This document shows positions 9,701 to 19,973 of a stretch of 64,000 nt of DNA, one piece after another. The notes beneath the pieces were generated by a model. It did no database searches, was not told where the DNA came from, and saw nothing but the letters and a program-made list of their open reading frames with translations. This DNA is from Seminavis robusta (lineage: Eukaryota; Bacillariophyta; Bacillariophyceae; Naviculales; Naviculaceae), in the NCBI GenBank assembly GCA_903772945.1, contig CAICTM010000430.1, positions 1 to 64,000 on the forward strand. The letters are read 5' to 3'. The position numbers and the translations under genes were made by a program. Each line of letters starts with the position of its first letter. Within the stretch, counting starts at the first letter, position 1.

Positions 9701-12700
9701 ACTCTGACATCAAGTACTGCCATAGGACTTCTGGCTTTTTCAAACAGAGAAGGAAGCTTCTCAACATTGTCCCTTACCCAAAATACCCCAGTTCCAGTTG
9801 CCACTGTCAGTTTGTCACCTGCTTCAGTGATTGGGCTCAATTCCTTTTCCAATAACCAGGGTGTGGCACCACCTTCATCTCAAGGTGACAATCATGATCG
9901 AACACCACAACCGAATATTGTTCCAACAAAACTTCCCACACCACCACAATCATTACAAGGCACCGAGACACCCTCATCAATGCCAACAAGCAAATCAACA
10001 ATGGGGCCCTCTACATTGCTCACACAACAAGCAACATTCCAAACAACAGCCCTGCCTACACTCCAGCCAACAGAGGATCCAACAGAAGAGCCAACACATG
10101 AACCAACAACAGAACCAACCCTCCAGCCAACAGAAGAGCCAACGCTTCAACCAACAACAGAGCCAACGCTTCAACCAACACTCAATCCAACGGAAGAGCA
10201 ATCTCCCTTTCCAACAGTTTCATCCGGAAGACCCAGTGGCAGTCCCACGAGTTCTCCTACCAATGGACCAACAAAGGGACCATCACTGCCACCAATCCCC
10301 AATCCTACTCCTATGCCAGATGCTCCTTCGGGTCAGCTCACTGCTAGCCCCACTGATGCACCCACTGGAACACCATCCATTATTCCATCGCTGGCTCCAA
10401 GTATCACTTGCAATGATATATCTATCACAAATGAAAGGAACTATTATGTTTACTTTGCTGGTGATGTTACAACAATTTCTGATCAAGATCTTGCAATAGC
10501 ATTCTCCTCTGGCTACAATTCTCTTTCAAAGAATTCATGTGCAGAAGACCTCAATCTTGTTGTCCCAGCCAGGCGTTTCACAAGAAGAAGGCTCCAGCAA
10601 TCACCATCAGCTGTGATTGAATTCATTGTTCGAACTAGGCAGCTATCCATTGGAAGTCTATTTCGCACATTGGATGATTCCACAGCTTTCATGGGGGGTT
10701 TCAACAGTGGTATGCAAGGGAATGCTGCTGTAGCAATTAGAGTGAGTGACACTCTTGAAATAGGTACTCCCACAAGGTCTCCAACCCCATCACCAACTAG
10801 TTTTCCCACTGGATCCACAACTATGCCAACCACAATATCACTAACAGATTCACCAACCAGAATCCCTCCAACTTCTCTACCGACGGTTACGTCTGGTGCA
10901 CCGACTGTCAGTCCTGCTGAGCCCCCAACAGCAGCACCCACAGTCGCTTCCACAATGTCTCCTACAGGCACCCCCACCCCCATCCCAACAGTTACTCCGG
11001 AAACCCCTAGCATCACTCCCGTCAAAGCTCCAGCCGATCAACCCACAGAAGTCCCATACCATGCTCCATCAGCACCCCCGACAGCAAAGACAACCAAGTT
11101 GCCCAGTACGATGCCATCAATGGCTCCTTCAAATGTGCCATCGAACATGACATCCCAACCACCAACTATGTCTCCAACCAAAGCCCCCACTAAAGCACCA
11201 AGCAACTCCCTTACTAAGGTGCCTACCATGCATCCTGCAAATTTTCCTACAGATAAATCTGCTGAAGCTCCCACTGAGTTTCCCACAATTTTACCAACCA
11301 GAGACCCTACCAATGTACCGACGGAAAATCCCACAAAGGTTCCTAACACATCCCCAACCATGGCACCAACCAAATCTCCAGCAACACAGGTTCCAACCAA
11401 GGCTCCCACGAATTCACCTTCCAAGGTGCCCACCAAACAACCTAATCAAGCTCCAATCATGGTTCCTACAAAAGTTCCTACAAAAGTGCCTACTGTAGGA
11501 GCTACAGAACCTCCAACAGAACGACCCAGTCAAGCCCCAACCGTGTCTCCAGTAATAGTGCCTACTGTTGCTCCTACCAAAGTTCCTACCAAATTGCCCA
11601 ATCAAGCCCCAACCACAGCTCCTGCAAAAGTGCCTACTGGAGCTCCTACCAAAGATCCCACCAGGTCACCCAGCAGAGCACCAACCAAAGCTCCTGCGCT
11701 GCTCCCCACAAGTTCTCCTACAGAATTTCCCACAAAGTCACCAAGCCAAGTCCCAACCATAGCTCCAACTAAGGTGCCTAGTAAGGGGCCCACCAAAGCT
11801 CCTAACAGTGCACCAACTGTTACCTCAAGTGCACCAACTGTTACCTCAAGTACACAGCCAAGTGTGAACCGAAGTTTTTCCCCTACCCAGAGTAGCACTT
11901 CACCCAGTGAAAGTCCCAGTTCAAATCCAAGTTCAAATCCAAGTTTTAAGCCAAGCAGGATACCAAGTGAAAATCCCAGTGTGGCACCCAGTTCCAATCC
12001 AAGTTTTGGCTCAAGCATGCCCCCAAGTGCATCTCCTAGCTTGAAACCGAGTGCCTTACCCAGCATGTTTTTACCGTCACCAATACAAAGTGGGAGTCCA
12101 AGCCAAGTACCATACGCTGCTCTGAGCTTTTCTCCGACTCAGAGTAGCAGCTCGCCAAGTGAAGGTCCTAGTTCAAATCCAAGTATTTCTCCCAGTGCAT
12201 TGCCTAGCTCAATACCAAGCTTTGGTCCAAGTGGGCATCTCAGCTCAGGACCAAGCATGCATCCCAGTTCGAGGCCAAGCATGGATCCCAGTTCAAGCCC
12301 AAGCATGTTACCAAGCGCATCTCCTAGCTTGAAACCAAGCATGTTACCCAGCACATTACTGTCACCAATTCCAAGTGGGAGTCCAAGCCAAGTACCAAGT
12401 GCTGCTCCAAGTATTTCTCCCAGTGCATTGCCTAGCTCAATACCAAGCTTCGGTCCAAGCATGCATCCCAGCTCAAGGCCAAGCATGCAACCCAGTTCGA
12501 GGCCAAGCATGCAACCCAGTTCGAGGCCAAGCATGCAACCCAGTTCGAGGCCAAGCACGTTGCCGAGCGCATCTCCCAGCTTGAAACCAAGCGCGTTACC
12601 CAGCTCATTACCGTCACCAATACCAAGTGGGAGTCCAAGCCAGGTACCAAGTGGTGCTCCAAGTATTTCTCCCAGTGCATTGCTCAGCTCAATACCAAGC

Positions 12701-15700
12701 TTCGGTCCAAGCATACATCCCAGCTCAAGGCCAAGCGTGCATCCCAGTTCGAGGCCAAGTGTGTTACCAAGTGCATCTCCTAGCTTGAGACCAAGCACGT
12801 TGCCAATTCCAGGTGGGGGTCCAGGCTCAGGTCCAAGCTTTATTTTTACATCATGGCTACAGCTTTATACCGCATTGGGAACTTCGAATAATTGTGATGG
12901 AGATTACTCTTCAACGGGACCCTATGGTAAGTTGCGGTGATTCCGGTTGCCAGCAGTGATTTTACTATCCTATCTAAAACATTCATGCATGTTTGCATTT
13001 CAAAGGTGCAATAGCAACTTGTGAGTATTGACGGGATTCCTTCTAGAGCTGCGATGATGTGTCACTGCTGTCTGTTGGCTGACTCCTTCAATTTTGCTTT
13101 ATCAATAGGGGATGTAAGCAGAGTTTCAGACTTCTCCCAGATCTTCCAAAGTTGCAGCGCCTTCAATGAGGATATTTCCAGTTGGAATACTAGCCAGGTC
13201 ACTTTAATGTCACAGGTGTTTTATCAAGCAACCAGTTTCAATGGTGATTTGTCTAGTTGGGACACAAGCAAGGTCACATACATGTATTCCATGTTTGGGG
13301 GTGCTACTCTGTTCAATGGTGATTTGTCTAGTTGGGACACAAGTCAAGTCACAAGCACAGGACTCATGTTCAATGGTGCCTCAAGTTTCAATGTTGATGT
13401 ATCAGGTTGGGATGTCAGTTCTGTCCTTGACCTGGGCTCCATGTTCAAGGGAGCAACTGTCTTCAACCAAGACCTGAACATTTGGGGTACCAAAATCACC
13501 AGCACCTCAGCATTCAAAGTAGACATGTTTGTAGGAACTTCATGCTTTGCAACCACTGATCCGGACCTTACGGTTAGTCCCAAGGGGCCTTTTTGCGATG
13601 CTCTAAGTGCTGCTCCAAGTATTTCTCCCAGTGCATTGCCTAGCGCAATACCAAGTTTCGGTCCAAGCATGCATCCAAGTTCAAGACCAAGTACGTTACC
13701 CAGCTCATTACCGTCGCCAATACCAAGTGGGAGTCCAAGCCGGGAACCAAGTACTGCTCCAAGCATTTCTCCCAGTGCATTGCCTAGCTCAACACCAAGC
13801 TTCGGTCCAAGTATGAGCATTCATCCCAGCTTTGGCCCAAGCATGCATCCCAGTTCGAGGCCAAGCATGTTACCAAGTGCATCTCCTAGCTTGAAACCAA
13901 GTACATTGCCCAGCAAGTTACCGTCACCAATTCCCAGTGGGAGTCCAAGCCAAGTACCAAGTGCTGCTCCAAGTAATTCTCCCAGTGCATTGCCTAGCTT
14001 ACTACCAAGTTTCGGTCCAAGCATGCATCCCAGCTCAGGACCAAGCATGCATCCCAGTTCTAGGCCAAGTTTGTTGCCGAGCGCATCTCCTAGCTTGAAA
14101 CCAAGCACGTTACCCAGCACATCGCCATCGGCAATACCAAGTGGGATTCCAAGCTCTGCTCCAAGCATCTTTGTTTTTACGCTTAGGTCACAACTTTATA
14201 CAGCATTGGGAACTTCCAATAATTGTGATGGGGATTACTCTCCAACAGGACCCTATGGTAAGATGCAGGGATGCCTATTGCTAGCAGTGATGTTGCTTTC
14301 GTCTTATAAAAAATATTCATTCATGATTGCATTTCAAAGGTGCAATATCAACTTGTGAGTATTGATGGGGTTCCTTGAGGAGCTATGATGATGTGTCACG
14401 GTTGTCTAACCGCTTCAATTTTGCTTCTTTGGTAGGGGATGTAAGCAGAGTATCAGACATTTCCCTGGTCTTCCTAAATTGCAACGCCTTCAATGAGGAT
14501 TTGTCCAGTTGGGATACTAGTGAGGTCACAGATATGTTACAGGTGTTTTATGGTGTATCGGCTTTCAATGGAGATGTTTCTAGTTGGGACAAAAAGCAAG
14601 GTCACCAGCATGTATGGCATGTTTTATGATGCAAATGTGTTCAACCGCGATTTGTCTAGTTGGGATATCAGTTCTGTCAAGGACTTTACTTCCATGTTCT
14701 CCAGCGGGACTGCTAGTGCCTTCAACCAAGACTTGAATGCCTGGGGCACCAAAATCACGATTACCACAGCAGTCACAGATTGGATGTTTTGGGCAAGTTC
14801 ATGCCCTATCACCTTTCCACATCCGGATCTCACGGCAAGTCCCAAGGGGCCTTTTTGTCATGCTCCAAGTGCCGCTCCAAGTATTTCTCCCAGTGAATTG
14901 CCCAGCTCAATACCAAGCTTCGGTCCAAGCATGCATCCCAGCTCAAGGCCAAGCCTGCATCCCAGTTCAAGGCCAAGCATGTTACCAAGCGCATCTCCTA
15001 GCTTGACACCAAGCATGTTACCCAGCACGTTACCATCACCAATTCCAAGTGGGAGTCCAAGCCAAGTACCAAGTGCTGCTCCAAGTATTTCTCCCAGTGC
15101 ATTGCCTAGCTCAATACCAAGCTTCGGTCCAAGCATGCATCCCAGTTTAAGACCAAGCATGCATCCCAGTTCGAGGCCAAGCATGTTGCCGAGCACATCT
15201 CCTAGCTTGACACCAAGCACGTTACCCAGCTCATTACCATCACCAATACCAAGTGGGAGTCCAAGCTCTGCTCCAATCTTCATTTTTACATCATACTCAC
15301 AACTTTATACCGCATTGGGAACTTCGAATAATTGTGATGGGGATTACTCTTCAACAGGACCCTATGGTAAGTTGCGGTGATTCCGGTTGCTAGCAGTGAT
15401 TTTACTATCCTATCTAAAACATTCATACATGTTTGCATTTCAAAGGTGCAATATCGACTTGTGAGTATTGACGGGATTCCTTGTGGAGCTATGATGATGT
15501 GTCACTGTTGTCTGACTCCTTCAATTTTGCTTGATCGATAGGGGATGTAAGCAGAGTATCATCCTTAAACCAGATCTTCCAAAGTTGCAGTGCCTTCAAT
15601 GAGGATATATCCGGTTGGGATACTAGTCAGGTCACAACAATGTTGCAGGCGTTTGCTCTAGCAACCAGTTTCAATGGAGATGTATCTAGTTGGGACACAA

Positions 15701-15963
15701 GAAAGGTCACAAGCATGTATTACATGTTTTATGAAGCCGATGTGTTCAATGTTGATGTATCAGGTTGGGATGTCAGTTCTGTTACTGACTATACTTCCAT
15801 GTTTAGTGGTGCTGATGTGTTCAAAAAAGACCTGAATAACTGGGGCACCAAAATCACAGATACCTCAGCATTCAAAAATAGCATGTTTGTTGGAACTTCA
15901 TGCCCTATAACCACAGATCCGGACCTCACGGCAAGTCCCAAGGGACCATTTTGCTACCCTTAA
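6789..15963 (+). CDS. Giant membrane-anchored PT/PS-rich surface protein with three BspA-like (WDVS) cassettes
   Basis: This is one spliced gene. The ATG at 6789 sits in ACCACCATGG. Exon 1 ends at 7488, intron 7489-7589 (101 b), exon 7590-7884, intron 7885-7950 (66 b), then a long exon from 7951; both junctions keep frame. An acidic N-terminal region is followed by an Ala/Gly/Ser run and a probable membrane span (SQIGVTVGIAAVAAAA). A long outer part follows: a folded domain (about 7951-8620), a Ser/Thr/Pro-rich stalk, PT-rich arrays (10050-10220, 10770-11850) split by a second small domain (10400-10760), then three cassettes. Each cassette has a PSPS array, a QLYTALGTSNNCDGDY block, two introns around a 15-base microexon, and WDVS...W(D/N)TS..VT repeats (BspA-like/DUF285) ending SPKGPFC. 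Cassette 2 has an apparent +1 slip near 14595 (A5 run), after which the expected frame resumes. The stop is at 15961-15963. A cell-surface or adhesion role is inferred. Confidence 0.8.
11860..13598 (+). repeat. Surface-protein cassette 1
   Basis: The PSPS array (12-base PSxx units, 11860-12830) is followed by FIFTSWLQLYTALGTSN (about 12838), then intron, microexon and intron, then WDVSRVS plus four W(D/N)xSxV repeats, and the cap TTDPDLTVSPKGPFC. Higher-order units of about 240-290 bases (from AAPSISPSALPSSIPSFGPS to PIPSGSPSQVPS) recur inside the PSPS array. Confidence 0.85.
12927..13108 (+). other. Intron (79 b) + 15-base microexon (13006-13020) + intron (88 b), cassette 1
   Basis: The donor is G|GTAAGT at 12927 and the acceptor TTTCAAAG at 13005. 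The microexon GTGCAATAGCAACTT is followed by donor GTGAGT at 13021 and acceptor ATCAATAG at 13108. Both introns are phase 1. The splice gives ...GPYGAIATWDVSRVSD..., a typical start of a BspA-like repeat. Skipping the microexon also keeps frame. Confidence 0.85.
13599..14866 (+). repeat. Surface-protein cassette 2
   Basis: The order matches cassette 1 with a shorter PSPS array (13600-14165). The block VFTLRSQLYTALGTSN has its own two introns and microexon. The WDVS region has a one-base gain in an A5 run near 14595 (GGGACAAAAAGC where the sister copies have GGGACACAAG...). It ends at PDLTASPKGPFC. Its introns are the most divergent of the three. Confidence 0.8.
14258..14435 (+). other. Intron (82 b) + 15-base microexon (14340-14354) + intron (81 b), cassette 2
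   Basis: The organisation is the same: donor GTAAGA at 14258, acceptor TTTCAAAG at 14339, microexon GTGCAATATCAACTT, donor GTGAGT at 14355, acceptor TTTGGTAG at 14435. The spliced reading is GAIST then WDVSRVSD. Confidence 0.82.
14867..15963 (+). repeat. Surface-protein cassette 3 (C-terminal)
   Basis: A PSPS array (14870-15270), FIFTSYSQLYTALGTSN, introns and microexon are followed by WDVSRVSSLNQ and WDTS/WDVS repeats, and SPKGPFCYP then stop. Its first intron differs from that of cassette 1 at about two of 79 bases, although cassette 2 lies between them. Confidence 0.85.
15367..15541 (+). other. Intron (79 b) + 15-base microexon (15446-15460) + intron (81 b), cassette 3
   Basis: Donor GTAAGT at 15367, acceptor TTTCAAAG at 15445, microexon GTGCAATATCGACTT, donor GTGAGT at 15461, acceptor GATCGATAG at 15541. 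The spliced reading is GAIST then WDVSRVSS. Confidence 0.82.
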
Positions 15964-16084
15964 TTTATGTTCGAGACTTCCGATCCAAAACCACACATCA
16001 GGGTCTTAAAGCAACAAAAACCATGCATAATCTATAACTTTTTCATTTCAAATTCATAAGGGGGTTTTAGAGTAGGGAAATTAT

Positions 16085-16560
16085 CTACGGAAGCCAGCCG
16101 GGGCCAGGCTTAAGCAAAGAACAGTCGAAATTCAGGACTAGCTTCTGTGGGATCAGGGGCAAGAAAGTGAGGATCGTTACGGGGGGCAAAAGGGTTTGGC
16201 TTTGCGAGATCCACGGAGACATAAATGGGTAGCTTTCACAAGGGCAATTGAGATACGGGTCTGCATGAAGAACATCATTTGAGAGTAGGAAAATTGAGTT
16301 TTGGAGGCAGTAGCAGAAGCAAGGCGTTGTAAGAGAGTCTTGGCTTGAGGGGCAAGCATGCCATCCACTGAAACAACAAAGGGGTGGAAGGAAGCGCGAT
16401 TGGATTCGCACGCTTCTTTACATTTGGAAATTTTGTCGCGTTCTTGTTGGGTTAAAACTTTGACGTCATCTTTGTTTCAAATTATACCACGCATGCAGAG
16501 GTGGCGGGCCCGAAGAATAGCTAGGCTGAGCCGAGCATTAACATAGCTATAGTGGATGTG
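16085..16560 (-). mobile_element. LINE relic C: post-RT segment of a non-LTR ORF
   Basis: On the minus strand from about 16470 one frame reads VLTQQERDKISKCKEACE, then SNRASFHPFVVSVDGMLA and MFFMQTRISIALVKATHLCL, ending near CLRGSRKAKPF (about 16180). This matches the segment after RT in diatom LINE ORFs (K..YL..C...R..F.P.V.SVDG, then RLSIA..RA...CLRGSR). Frame changes occur at both ends, and no termini or TSD are evident. A 50-base part of its left end (16103-16153) recurs at 53977-54028. Confidence 0.65.
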
Positions 16561-16806
16561 GCAAAAGAGACTGTGCTTGCAGTGGCATTCCAACGCCCGC
16601 TCAGAATTCGCGCTCGAGAAAGAGAACAAGGATGGGCACGCAAGCCACAATTTGGACAGGATCTGCCGCCTTCAAGCAGCAAGCAATAAGCAGCAAGGAC
16701 TGTCACTCGACTGGACCTTCCTTTATTGCGGTGGCAATTGTCCATAAAAACAAGCCCAACCCTCTTCGTCCATTTTAGAAAAGTTGCGATTCTTTCTTTC
16801 TACATC

Positions 16807-17172
16807 ATGGTGCTCGTTCCACCCGGTAACAGCTCTTCCTCATCAGGAGACGCGAAACCTCTTTCTGATTCTTCACAGCAACCATCGGATCCGTGGAATC
16901 GACGCAGCAGTTCGGGTCTCTTTACCGAGTGCGTCCCCATGCCCAATTTCCCCACCTTGTTTCCCTACCAAGATTATTTTGCCAAAAACAAGACTACGTC
17001 GTCAACAGAAGATCAAGCAAAGAAGGAACTCCAGAAATGGAGTCAATCGGCCACCTGGTTGTACGGGAGCTTCGTGGCGCCGTCGTCTTACAAGAGAAGC
17101 ACGAACGTGGGAGATGTTGGCAAGAAGGAGGGCCACTTGGAGACATCGGGGTCCACCGAACTGTGGTATTAA
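16807..17172 (+). CDS. Doubtful small ORF, unknown
   Basis: This is a 121-codon frame from the Met of MVLVPPGNSSSSSGD to ...STELWY. Its N-terminal part (SDPWNRRSSSGLF, MPNFPTLFPYQDYFAKN) looks protein-like. However, a second frame (from 16893) is open over the same bases, with HLVVRELRGAVVLQEKHERG, and it runs on to 17231. The region may be an exon of a spliced gene or decayed sequence. No family is recognised, and 17232-17552 shows nothing convincing. Confidence 0.18.
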   Translation: MVLVPPGNSSSSSGDAKPLSDSSQQPSDPWNRRSSSGLFTECVPMPNFPTLFPYQDYFAKNKTTSSTEDQAKKELQKWSQSATWLYGSFVAPSSYKRSTNVGDVGKKEGHLETSGSTELWY

Positions 17173-17552
17173 AAATTGATTGGAACGAAAATCGCAAGGT
17201 GAAACAGCAGAGAAAGAACAACATTTCTTAAATTTGCGGCAACAGCTATACACAACAATTTACGGAGGAATTTCAGTCCAATGCAAAAGAATTCATTGCT
17301 GCTGCTATTACTTTTGACAGGGTACGGGTATCAGACAGATCGTACAGGAGAATATCTGAACCAACTTGTGTATTATACAAGTACAATTGAGTTTTGGACA
17401 ATTTACGAACACGACAGACAAAAATTGGCTTCCAGCTCTCAGCTAGCTCGGGCTGGGTGCTGTGGAAGAATTGGCAAAATAGATCAATGGTGTTTACTAC
17501 AGTAAGAAAATGGCTACAATAACGTGTGGTCTTTTAACCTTTTGCGTTCCAG

Positions 17553-19313
17553 CTAGCAATCCACGAAAACCGTGTGATCGTGCCACGAAAACTCGAAAGC
17601 ACCACTCCTTTGCGTACCGGTGTGAGAATGACGCTGCGCAGCCGCAATATTGCTGTTTGTAGCAGTGACCGCGGGATGATCCTTGCCCAATACATGCTCT
17701 CGAATCGCAAGAGCCCCGTGGAACCTTGAAAAAGCACCTTCAAGATCACCTGTGGCAAGCAGCACAGCTCCTATATTGTTGTAGGTAGCTGCCACATCAG
17801 GATGATCCTTTCCCAAGGCTGATTCGCGGATGACAAGTGCTTCCATGTACTTTGCTAGGGCACCTTCAGTATCACCCATCTTGTACAGCACAACCCCCAT
17901 ATTGTTATAGGTGGTGGCGATGGAGGGATGGTCCTTGCCAAACAATGGCAATCTTATGGCAACAGCTTCCTCGTAATTTTCCAAAGCACCATCATAGTCA
18001 CCCATCTTTTCCAGAATAGATCCAATGTTTCCATAGATGGTTGCCACCCGTGGATGATTTCTGCCAACGACAGACAAGGCAATAGCAAGGCATGTCTGGA
18101 AGGATTTCAGAGCACCATCGTAGTCACCTTGCTTCTTCAAGGATAGCCCCAGAAGGTGGCAGGTGGCAGCTTTTTTCTTATCGTTCTTGTTCAAGTTGGT
18201 TTCACAAATTGTCAGGGCAGTCTGGTGGACCTTGGTGGCTGCATTATGCTCTCCATTCTTGTCAAGAAAAAATCCAATTTGATTGCAATAGTCATATTCC
18301 TCACCGTTGGTCTTCTCCCTAGCTTCCACCAGCTGAGTTAGGATACTCAAGATCCACCCACGCAGAAACTCCTTGACTTGACAGTTCAGCTCGGAACAAC
18401 CAACACCTGACTCAACTTGCTGAAGAATTGCCTCCCTGACACTTTCCAAAGAGGCATTGGCATCTTCCACTCGGATGTTTCCAATCATCTCATACAACGA
18501 GTTTACACCAGCTCCACCCTGGACGAGATCCTGCTCCAAAGAAAGCTTTTCTTTTGGTGGCATGAGAATGTCCACCTTGCAACCATGGGTGGTGTGAGCG
18601 GTAAAGATTTCAAAGATGCACCAGACTCGAGTGAGATACACTGGTGCAGACAAGGGAGATATCATGGCCAACAAGTGTCCAATCTTTTTGACTCTTTCAC
18701 CAAGGGTGGCAACAAAGTCAACAGAAGGAGCTTTCCTCCTTCCCGACTTGTCTGCGGTGATGGTATTCTCTACAGCAACCCTGTGGGGGTTGACACAAAG
18801 ACAGCACATCCAGATATAGGTCCTCTTGGGATTGAGGTTGTTTTGGCAGCAAAAGCCAGTGAGGGTATCCACAATCTCTGCAATGGTGTAGCTCGATGAA
18901 TAGCTGAGCATGTGAGTTGCCTCTCCGACACGGTCTTTGCCTTGGAGGCAGTGGACATAGGCAGCACCCATTTTCCCGTCGATGGGGCAGATAGTGTTGG
19001 CTCCCTTGTTGCGAATGACTCCTCCCGGAAGCGTACCTTGATGGAGATTCTCAATGTCATGGATAGTAGAAGCTCTGGAAAGGGTCTTGTGGCGGCGCTG
19101 ACGAGACCATGGGAACGACTTTTTGGTCGTGCGGCACACTTCTTTCTCAAGAAAGACGTGTTGCAAGTGGTAGACGCTCACGCCGCGGGTATCCAAGTCG
19201 TCTGGATTGGACGTTCCAGTGCTACTACTAGTGCTGGCATTGGCGGACTCTGCGGTCGATTTGTTTGGACGTAGCTCCACGAGCACGTCATTGTCATTGT
19301 GTTTGGGTGCCAT
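17553..19313 (-). CDS. TIR-like domain + kinesin-light-chain-type TPR protein (paralog 1)
   Basis: 586 codons in one exon. After a Ser/Thr-rich N-terminus comes a conserved block (about residues 45-275): VSVYHLQHVFLEKEV, CPIDGKMGAAYVHCLQGK, HMLSYSSSYTIAEIVDTL, RTYIWMCCLCVNPHRV, IGHLLAMISPLSAPVY and TRVWCIFEIFTA. The strand/helix order and the final WC..E resemble a TIR fold, in which the Glu of WCxxE is the usual NADase residue. Protist domains with a W..P..L.R.WC..E pattern are similar. About five 42-residue TPR units follow (residues 345-560; GALxxYEEAxAIR...GKDHPxVATTYNN), which normally bind protein partners. The intact single ORF and a paralog at 54060 support a real gene. An intracellular sensor or signalling role is inferred. 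It is transcribed away from the STAND gene, with about 500-660 bases between the starts. Confidence 0.78.
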   Translation of the reverse strand: MAPKHNDNDVLVELRPNKSTAESANASTSSSTGTSNPDDLDTRGVSVYHLQHVFLEKEVCRTTKKSFPWSRQRRHKTLSRASTIHDIENLHQGTLPGGVIRNKGANTICPIDGKMGAAYVHCLQGKDRVGEATHMLSYSSSYTIAEIVDTLTGFCCQNNLNPKRTYIWMCCLCVNPHRVAVENTITADKSGRRKAPSVDFVATLGERVKKIGHLLAMISPLSAPVYLTRVWCIFEIFTAHTTHGCKVDILMPPKEKLSLEQDLVQGGAGVNSLYEMIGNIRVEDANASLESVREAILQQVESGVGCSELNCQVKEFLRGWILSILTQLVEAREKTNGEEYDYCNQIGFFLDKNGEHNAATKVHQTALTICETNLNKNDKKKAATCHLLGLSLKKQGDYDGALKSFQTCLAIALSVVGRNHPRVATIYGNIGSILEKMGDYDGALENYEEAVAIRLPLFGKDHPSIATTYNNMGVVLYKMGDTEGALAKYMEALVIRESALGKDHPDVAATYNNIGAVLLATGDLEGAFSRFHGALAIREHVLGKDHPAVTATNSNIAAAQRHSHTGTQRSGAFEFSWHDHTVFVDC

Positions 19314-19973
19314 GTTTGGTGTGTGGGTGGTGTTTCGGTTGCAATACTAATAATGGAAGCATGCAACGAGAATGACAAAGTTTATGGCTCTGTGCCAAAA
19401 CCTCCATCCGGCAGCAAAGTGAACCCAGACATCCATGGTGGATGGTGTGGTTTGGTTTCATGCTAGCTTGGGTCAATCCAGGATGTTTGTTCAGCGGCAT
19501 GGCAGGACCGGCAAAAACGCAAACCGGTCTCACATTTTGCTTGGTTTCTAAAAAGCTAGCTGGACTGATATTCCTCGGAAGACAATTGAAGTGACGTGTA
19601 GTTTACGAGGATGACGTCATGGCGGATAACCCCATCCCTTCTGCAGCTACATTGCAGCAACAACGAAGACGAGAAGGAACGGAAAGTGAACACCACAAAC
19701 TATTTCATCTCTCCACTGTCAGCCAGCCCTAGGCCAGTGCCTCAATTGTCGAGGAAACAAAAGCCAAAGGTATTATCTATAGCTAGCTAGCTGGATAACA
19801 TTTATGCGGTAGAGACGGCACTATTGGGTTTTCCATCATCGTTGGTGGTGCTATCAGCTACCCAAGAGTCGAGTAATCTCATTCGTGGGGTATCCTGGGC
19901 GGTACCACGACTTGATCCTCCTCTTATTCTCCAGCACATTTCAAAACATCCATCCACAAGCCAGAAGACGACG
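19314..19973. promoter_or_regulatory. Divergent promoter region between TIR-like/TPR and STAND genes
   Basis: This interval separates two divergent starts and has no independent gene. It contains CGAGGATGACGTCATGGCG at about 19607, whose TGACGTCA core (19612-19619) is a perfect palindromic CRE-type bZIP site, and a TAGCTAGCTAGCT run (19780-19792). A shared promoter is inferred from position only. Confidence 0.4.

Noticed and set aside
10513-11436. Minus-strand Gly/Val-rich frames opposite the PT array
   Set aside because: Same effect of the repeat unit; the plus strand has the continuous spliced gene.
11602-12798. Long minus-strand frames (for example 12139-12798, 219 codons of LGLELGCMLGLELG) opposite the PSPS arrays
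   Set aside because: They are antisense images of a stop-free 12-base repeat; no real composition, start or domain.
11860-12830. Regular short repeats that could be taken for a CRISPR array
   Set aside because: 12-base coding periodicity without conserved long repeats or unique spacers, in a eukaryotic gene.
17002-17253. Overlapping frames on both strands near 17.1 kb
   Set aside because: Several frames are open by chance over the same bases; no frame is favoured clearly.
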